NCBI GenBank assembly: GCA_023663365.1
Contig: JAMPHP010000001.1
Coordinates: 1,518,803-1,582,802 of the forward strand
Length of the DNA: 64,000 nt
Direction: 5' to 3'
From: Muribaculaceae bacterium
GTDB lineage: Bacteria > Bacteroidota > Bacteroidia > Bacteroidales > Muribaculaceae
Below, in pieces: positions 59,469 through 64,000 of this stretch (the stretch's first letter is position 1; the number at the start of each line of letters is the position of its first letter). A program made the translations under genes and the position numbers. Below the pieces are notes generated by a model. It worked only from the letters and a program-made list of their open reading frames with translations. It searched no databases and was not told the DNA's origin.

Positions 59469-60692
59469 ATGAAAAAATATATTATCGCAAGCATACTCCC
59501 CGCTCTGGCCGCCCTCGCGGCACAGGCCGAAGGCTTCGCCTATCAAGGCTACCTGAGCGGCATCGACGGCAAGCCCGCAGCAGGCGAGACTGTGGATGTC
59601 ACCTTCTCGATCAACACTCCCGAAGGCACATCGCTCTACTCCGAAAGCCACGCCGCGGTATGCTCCGACGGCAATGGCCGCATAGCCTTCACCGTGGGCG
59701 AAGGTAAGCCCGAGCTCGGAGCCTTCCGCCTGATTGACTGGAGCATCGACGGCCTGGAGGCTGAGATAGAGATTGCCCGCCCGGGTGGCTTCACCACCGT
59801 GAGCGTAGAGCCACTCGCATCCACTCCCTATGCCATGGGAGCCTCGCAGGCTTCGGGCCTCGTAAGCACCGCCGACACCGAAGGCCGGCGCTACACCCTG
59901 GCCGTGGACGACAGCGGCAAGCTCTCCACCGTGGCCACCGACTCGAAGGTGATAAGCATCCCCTCGGGATATTCACGCCTCATATTCCACGACGAATTTG
60001 ACTACGAAGGACTCCCCGATCCGCGCTACTGGGGCTACGAGGAAGGCTACGTGCGCGGCGGTGAGATGCAGTACTACACCAAGGCCCGACTCGACAACGC
60101 TTTCGTGGCCGACGGTTGCCTCAACCTGCGAGTGCTCGCCGACAACTGGACCGACGACAAAGGCCAGACTCACGCCGTGACCTCGGCAAGCGTGACCACA
60201 CAGGATAAGGTGAAATTCACCTACGGCCGTGTGGATGTTCGCGCCAAAGTGCCCTCGGTGCTCGGCTCATGGCCCGCAATATGGCTCATGCCCAACGACT
60301 CGCGCTACGGTGCATGGCCCAACTCGGGCGAAATCGACATCATGGAGAGTGTGGGCCACGCCAACAACATCGTGTACTTCACCGCTCACTGCGCCGAGCA
60401 GAACGGCGGCTCCAACGCCTACCACTCCTCAGCCTACGTTAAGGACTGCCACACCGACTTCCACACCTACTCCCTGATATGGAACAGCAAGCGCCTCGAG
60501 TGGCTCGTCGACGGCAAGCGCAAATTCGCCGTGATGAACAACGCCCCCACTTGGCGCGGATGGCCCTACTCATTTGACTTCTACGTAATTCTCAACTACG
60601 CCTTCGGCGGCAGTTGGGGCGGACAGCAAGGAGTCGACGTCAACGCCCTGCCCTCTACTTTCCAGGTAGACTACGTGCGCATTTTCCAATAA
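59469..60692 (+). CDS. GH16 endo-beta-glucanase with N-terminal surface domain
   Basis: A 407-aa exported endo-glucanase. Signal peptide: IIASILPALAALAAQA. Residues about 20-155 are the domain also found alone at 58514: GFAYQGYLSGIDGKPAAGET, GTSLYSESHAAVCSDGNGRI, LIDWSIDGLEAEIEI and LASTPYAMGASQASGL. The GH16 domain follows, with NSGEIDIMESVGHANNIVYF (ExDxxE near residue 290), GSWPAIWLMPND and GGSWGGQQGVDVNALP. It presumably acts on the same glucan as the first GH16. It starts 6 bp after the previous gene. Confidence 0.92.
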   Translation: MKKYIIASILPALAALAAQAEGFAYQGYLSGIDGKPAAGETVDVTFSINTPEGTSLYSESHAAVCSDGNGRIAFTVGEGKPELGAFRLIDWSIDGLEAEIEIARPGGFTTVSVEPLASTPYAMGASQASGLVSTADTEGRRYTLAVDDSGKLSTVATDSKVISIPSGYSRLIFHDEFDYEGLPDPRYWGYEEGYVRGGEMQYYTKARLDNAFVADGCLNLRVLADNWTDDKGQTHAVTSASVTTQDKVKFTYGRVDVRAKVPSVLGSWPAIWLMPNDSRYGAWPNSGEIDIMESVGHANNIVYFTAHCAEQNGGSNAYHSSAYVKDCHTDFHTYSLIWNSKRLEWLVDGKRKFAVMNNAPTWRGWPYSFDFYVILNYAFGGSWGGQQGVDVNALPSTFQVDYVRIFQ

Positions 60693-60728
60693 GAAATCAA
60701 TCAATAAAATCTAAAAATACCGTAAACC

Positions 60729-62168
60729 ATGACACAGAAACGATTACTCTCTGCAATGGCAATCATCGCCATGGGTGCAAGCTCGTTGTTTGCAGCCGAA
60801 TACTATGTAGCAGCAGGCGGAAAGGATAGCAACGCCGGCACCCAGGCTGCTCCCTTCGGAAGCCCCGAAATGGCACTTATGTGCGCCGTACCCGGCGAGA
60901 CCACAACCATACACCTCGAGAAAGACGCTACCTTCATGGTAGGCGCCCTCCGCATCGAAGACGGCTGCAACGTGAACATCATCGGCGACAACTCCACCCT
61001 CAAGGCTGCCGAAAAATCGCACCTCGAGGGCGGCGAAGGACTCCGCATCCTCCGTATCGGCGCAAACACCGACGTTGAAATCTCGGGTGTGAACTTCGTG
61101 AACGGCCGTCAGGTGGGCTACTTCCCCGGCGGTGCCATCTTCCACGTGGGCAAAAGCCTTAAAATCGACAACTGCGCTTTCATCGACAACATGGGCTCCT
61201 CCTGCGGCGGCGGCATAGCTTCGCGCGGCCACTACCTCGAGGTGCGCAACTCCTACTTCGCCGGCAACAACGTGGAAGGCGGTGGCGGCACAGGCGCCGG
61301 CATATCGATGATCGGCAATGCCGATGCAGAAAACTTCGGCGAACTCGTGGTTGACAACTGCGCTTTCTACGACAACCACATCGACGAAGGCGGCGGCAAG
61401 GCTACTGCCATCTCCATCTTCGACCCCGCGGCCGGCTACGCCCTCACAGGCAAGGCTTCCGTGACAAACTGCTCATTCCTCAACAACACCAACAAGCAGG
61501 CTTATGTGGCCGACGTCGACTTCTCCGACAACGGCGAGTGCGAAGTGGTATTCGTCAACAACACCATGGTGAACTGCGAGGTAGGCTTCAACATCTACTT
61601 CCAGGAAGCTCCCGTCTACTTCTTCAACAACTTCATCTTCGCTAAAAAGACCGCCGTTTCGTCGACTCTCTCCATCGCCGACAGCGACCGCACCGCCATC
61701 ACTGCCGCAAACAATGTGCTCATCGGCGGCGAAAACGCCCTCAACGAAAACATGGACGACCCCATGTTCAAGGCAAACAACAACACCCTCGGAACTGCCG
61801 CAAGCCACAGCCTCGCCTCTTTCGCCATGGCTTCGACCATGACTCGTGAAGGCAACATCGGCTTCCTCGCCACAGGCCCCACAAGCAAGCTCAACGAGGC
61901 CGGCCTCACCACATCGGCTGAGTATACCCCCGGCAAGAACCTTATCCCCGCCACCGACTGCCGCGGCTATGCCAAGGACGGCGTGAAGTGCATCGGTGCC
62001 TACCAGCAGGGCGGTGAGCCCGCAGGCGTGGCCGACATCATCGTCGGCGACGACTCCAACGCTCCCGTAGAGTACTACAACCTCCACGGCATGCGCGTAG
62101 CTCAGCCCGAAGCAGGCCTCTACATCATGCGTCAGGGCAAATCCGTAAAGAAAGTCTACATCAAATAA
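60729..62168 (+). CDS. secreted right-handed beta-helix (choice-of-anchor type) protein with sorting tail
   Basis: A 479-aa exported protein. Signal peptide: RLLSAMAIIAMGASSLFA. It opens with EYYVAAGGKDSNAGTQAAPF, the classical start of parallel beta-helix surface proteins. Helical coils continue through FVNGRQVGYFPGGAIFHVGK, NMGSSCGGGIASRGHYLEVR and NNVEGGGGTGAGISMIG. No catalytic lyase residues are obvious, so I call it a binding or structural protein rather than a lyase. The C-terminus (YYNLHGMRVAQPEAGLYIMR then KVYIK) resembles a sorting tail. It is 36 bp after the GH16 gene and probably on the same transcript. Confidence 0.75.
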   Translation: MTQKRLLSAMAIIAMGASSLFAAEYYVAAGGKDSNAGTQAAPFGSPEMALMCAVPGETTTIHLEKDATFMVGALRIEDGCNVNIIGDNSTLKAAEKSHLEGGEGLRILRIGANTDVEISGVNFVNGRQVGYFPGGAIFHVGKSLKIDNCAFIDNMGSSCGGGIASRGHYLEVRNSYFAGNNVEGGGGTGAGISMIGNADAENFGELVVDNCAFYDNHIDEGGGKATAISIFDPAAGYALTGKASVTNCSFLNNTNKQAYVADVDFSDNGECEVVFVNNTMVNCEVGFNIYFQEAPVYFFNNFIFAKKTAVSSTLSIADSDRTAITAANNVLIGGENALNENMDDPMFKANNNTLGTAASHSLASFAMASTMTREGNIGFLATGPTSKLNEAGLTTSAEYTPGKNLIPATDCRGYAKDGVKCIGAYQQGGEPAGVADIIVGDDSNAPVEYYNLHGMRVAQPEAGLYIMRQGKSVKKVYIK

Positions 62169-62183
62169 TTTACGACCGATTCC

Positions 62184-63689
62184 ATGAAAAAATATATTTT
62201 CACGGCACTCGCCTTAGGCATGGCTGCTTCGGCAGCCAATGCCGAGGCACTTACAGTGGTGCATAAAGAACAGCTCAAATTCGGCGAAGAACTCAACGCC
62301 GCGTTGGCCGAGGCCGGCCTTACCGCTGATCAAGTCACCGAGATAAAGATAATCTCAGCAGTTGATGAGAATGGTAAAGCAGCCCTGATGTCGCCGTATG
62401 ATAAAGGTTCCGGAGATAACAAGGTTCTGAATGACTGGGCACAGCTCCGAGTAGCCCTTAGGGGCAGCCTTGTCAAAGCCGACCTCTCAGAGACAGCTTT
62501 CCAGTACGGCTACACCGGCGATCCTGACGGCGATGACAACTTTATGGCAGGCATGACTAAAATAGAAGAGGTAATCTTTTCCGAGACACTTACTGCTCTT
62601 GGCGGCGGCTCTTTCAAGAACTGCACCGCTCTTAAAAAGGTTGTCCTTGGCGATAATTTCAAAATCATCGGTCGCCGCGCCTTCCAAGGTTGCACAAGTC
62701 TTGAGTACATTGAGCTGCCTATGAGCCTTACCAAGATTAGCGACGAAGCGTTCAACGAGGCGACAAAGTTTTCAATCTCGCAGCTCAATGAGGGTATTCA
62801 GGAAATTGGAGCCAAGGCCTTCCGTAAAACAAAAGTGACATTCACTGAACTACCCTCCACACTTACCACACTCGGCGATGCAGCATTTGTGAACGCAAAC
62901 ATCACAGAATTTACCATCCCTGAGTTCCTATGGTCAAAAATTCCCAACCAGGCGTTCTACGTCGATGATGCAAATGCAGTGCGCACATTCACCTGCCGCT
63001 CACTCACAGCTCCTTCAGCAGCCGTCGACGACAAAAACTATACCGGTGTATTCGGCAAAGCATTGGCTTTCCCCAACTACACACTCCGCGTGCTCAAAGA
63101 TGCCGAAGAGGCTTACAAGGCCAAGGCACCCTGGAACACCATGCAGATTGAAGCTCTCAGCACTCCGGTGCAGCTTGAGTTCGCAACCGACAAGGTCAGC
63201 ATCGAGCATCCCCACCACGGCGTGGTATCGCCCGGCGCAAACGACATCTACGAGGGCTCCCACGAGTGGACTATCACTCCCGCCAAGGGTCGCTACATCA
63301 AGGCCGTGACCCTCGCACCCGACGGTGAAGCCGCGCTCTACGCCGACGAGGAAAGCAACAATGAGCTTTTCGCCGCCGACCCCGACACCGATACCGCCGA
63401 GCTCGATGGCAAAGCAGTGAAGGTGACAGTGCCCGTAGGTTCGACACCTCTCTATCTTGCCGTTGTCGATGAAGCTGCGCGCCAGATAGCAACGGGCATC
63501 GACACCGTTGAGGGCGGCGCAAGCATCGTGCGCGCCGGTAGTACTATCTACGTGAGCGAAGGCACAGCAGTGCTCTACGACCTCTCGGGCAATGCCATCG
63601 CCTGCGGTTCGACAATAGATCTCTCCACCCTCGCCCGCGGCATCTACATTGTTCGCGCCGCCGGCACCACACAGAAAATCACAATCTAA
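62184..63689 (+). CDS. secreted BspA-like leucine-rich-repeat protein with sorting tail
   Basis: A 501-aa exported protein with signal peptide KYIFTALALGMAASAANA. Residues about 110-260 are BspA-type repeats: ALGGGSFKNCTALKKVVLGD and GRRAFQGCTSLEYIELPMSL. After them a region with TPVQLEFATDKVSIEHPHHG looks like a beta-sandwich. The C-terminus (VLYDLSGNAIACGSTIDLST then LARGIYIVRAAGTTQKITI) is a sorting-type tail. The repeat part uses more A/T-ending codons than its ends. It is the last gene of the rightward PUL arm, 15 bp after the beta-helix gene and before a terminator. Glycan or host binding are both possible. Confidence 0.82.
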   Translation: MKKYIFTALALGMAASAANAEALTVVHKEQLKFGEELNAALAEAGLTADQVTEIKIISAVDENGKAALMSPYDKGSGDNKVLNDWAQLRVALRGSLVKADLSETAFQYGYTGDPDGDDNFMAGMTKIEEVIFSETLTALGGGSFKNCTALKKVVLGDNFKIIGRRAFQGCTSLEYIELPMSLTKISDEAFNEATKFSISQLNEGIQEIGAKAFRKTKVTFTELPSTLTTLGDAAFVNANITEFTIPEFLWSKIPNQAFYVDDANAVRTFTCRSLTAPSAAVDDKNYTGVFGKALAFPNYTLRVLKDAEEAYKAKAPWNTMQIEALSTPVQLEFATDKVSIEHPHHGVVSPGANDIYEGSHEWTITPAKGRYIKAVTLAPDGEAALYADEESNNELFAADPDTDTAELDGKAVKVTVPVGSTPLYLAVVDEAARQIATGIDTVEGGASIVRAGSTIYVSEGTAVLYDLSGNAIACGSTIDLSTLARGIYIVRAAGTTQKITI

Positions 63690-63738
63690 CAATCTACACA
63701 ATATATATAAGATAGGTTATTGAGAAATAAGGTTTGTA

Positions 63739-63777
63739 AGCCGCGTGCACGCTTGGGCGCCCACGCGGCTTTTTTTT
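63739..63777 (+). terminator. intrinsic terminator of the rightward PUL operon
   Basis: AGCCGCGTG (63739-63747) pairs with CACGCGGCT (63762-63770), followed by a run of T residues to 63777. Confidence 0.9.
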
Positions 63778-63844
63778 CAATATGTCAATGAGCTCTTTGC
63801 TGCGGTTTGGCTTTGGGCCGCGGGGCAGCTGCCGCTGCTGAAGG

Positions 63845-63877
63845 AATTATAAATTGCAAATTATAAATTATAAATTC
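63845..63877. repeat. AT-rich repeat tract (AATTATAA units)
   Basis: Resembles the tract at 9685-9713 between dnaE and trxA. The interval 63690-64000 holds a terminator, this tract and a hairpin repeat, and no gene. Confidence 0.6.
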
Positions 63878-63936
63878 TTTTTTCGGCGTGGAATGGTGGG
63901 CTCTTCGTGCGTTTTTGCCTTTGACTCTCCATTTCT

Positions 63937-64000
63937 GACTTTCCAGGGTTTGGTAATCGCCTTGGCGCTTGCGCAGCAAGAAACCCCACTGTAGGGTTGC
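63937..64000 (-). repeat. dispersed hairpin repeat, copy C, cut by the window end
   Basis: On the minus strand it reads GCAACCCTACAGTGGGGTTTC, then TTGCTGCGCAAGCGCCAAGG and CGATTACCAAACCCTGGAAAG. It is nearly identical to the tail of copy B including the two-hairpin segment. Its leading 9-bp stem hairpin would lie past base 64000. Confidence 0.85.

Noticed and set aside
60729..62168. Pectate lyase assignment for the beta-helix protein
   Set aside because: The fold pattern fits, but no calcium-binding or catalytic lyase residues could be recognised.

Overview
The window is chromosomal DNA from a GC-rich member of the order Bacteroidales, most likely a gut Muribaculaceae-type organism. The evidence is a SusC/SusD pair with a hybrid two-component regulator, BspA-type leucine-rich-repeat surface proteins, promoters of the Bacteroidetes type (TAnnTTTG with a TTTG about 19-20 bp upstream), little sign of Shine-Dalgarno sites, and families such as DUF4831 and DUF4491. 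The genus assignment is inference.

Bases 1-22,300 are mostly housekeeping genes. In order they are an OstA-like protein (cut by the window edge), an acyltransferase, a membrane metallophosphoesterase, a REP-associated tyrosine transposase (RAYT) followed by its probable palindromic elements, an HPPK-like protein, a glycosyltransferase, DNA polymerase III alpha, thioredoxin, NAD(P)H-hydrate repair enzyme, DUF4831, a TPR peptide, a TrmH-type methyltransferase and DUF4491. A complete ISAs1-family insertion sequence with target duplication follows, then an acyl-CoA synthetase, HflX, transketolase and an OmpA-type protein.

Bases 22,300-33,300 hold a dispersed hairpin repeat, a large secreted BspA-like protein with a possible structured leader, class I fumarase and a very large alpha-2-macroglobulin-like protein.

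Bases 33,297-37,700 are the accessory part. A DUF262-like protein, a structured 196-bp interval, a DUF3696-type AAA ATPase and an unrecognised 294-aa protein form a candidate defence module. A toxin-antitoxin pair follows, flanked by 83-bp direct repeats of the 3' end of the 294-aa gene. Small secreted proteins (a MORN/zinc-finger protein and two tandem FGE-like paralogs) come next, then groES-groEL with a sigma-54-like promoter.

Bases 42,900-63,700 form a polysaccharide utilisation locus, probably for a beta-glucan. The leftward arm is SusC, SusD, a Tat-type FAD oxidoreductase, a GH3 glucosidase and an SGNH-like protein with a carbohydrate-binding module. The regulator lies in the middle. 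The rightward arm is GH16, two small secreted proteins, a second GH16 with an extra N-terminal domain, a beta-helix protein and a second BspA-like protein. A shared 16-bp motif upstream of susC and of the first GH16 gene is a candidate operator. Surface endo-glucanases would cut the glucan, SusCD would import oligomers, and GH3 would finish hydrolysis in the periplasm. No tRNA, rRNA or CRISPR array was seen.
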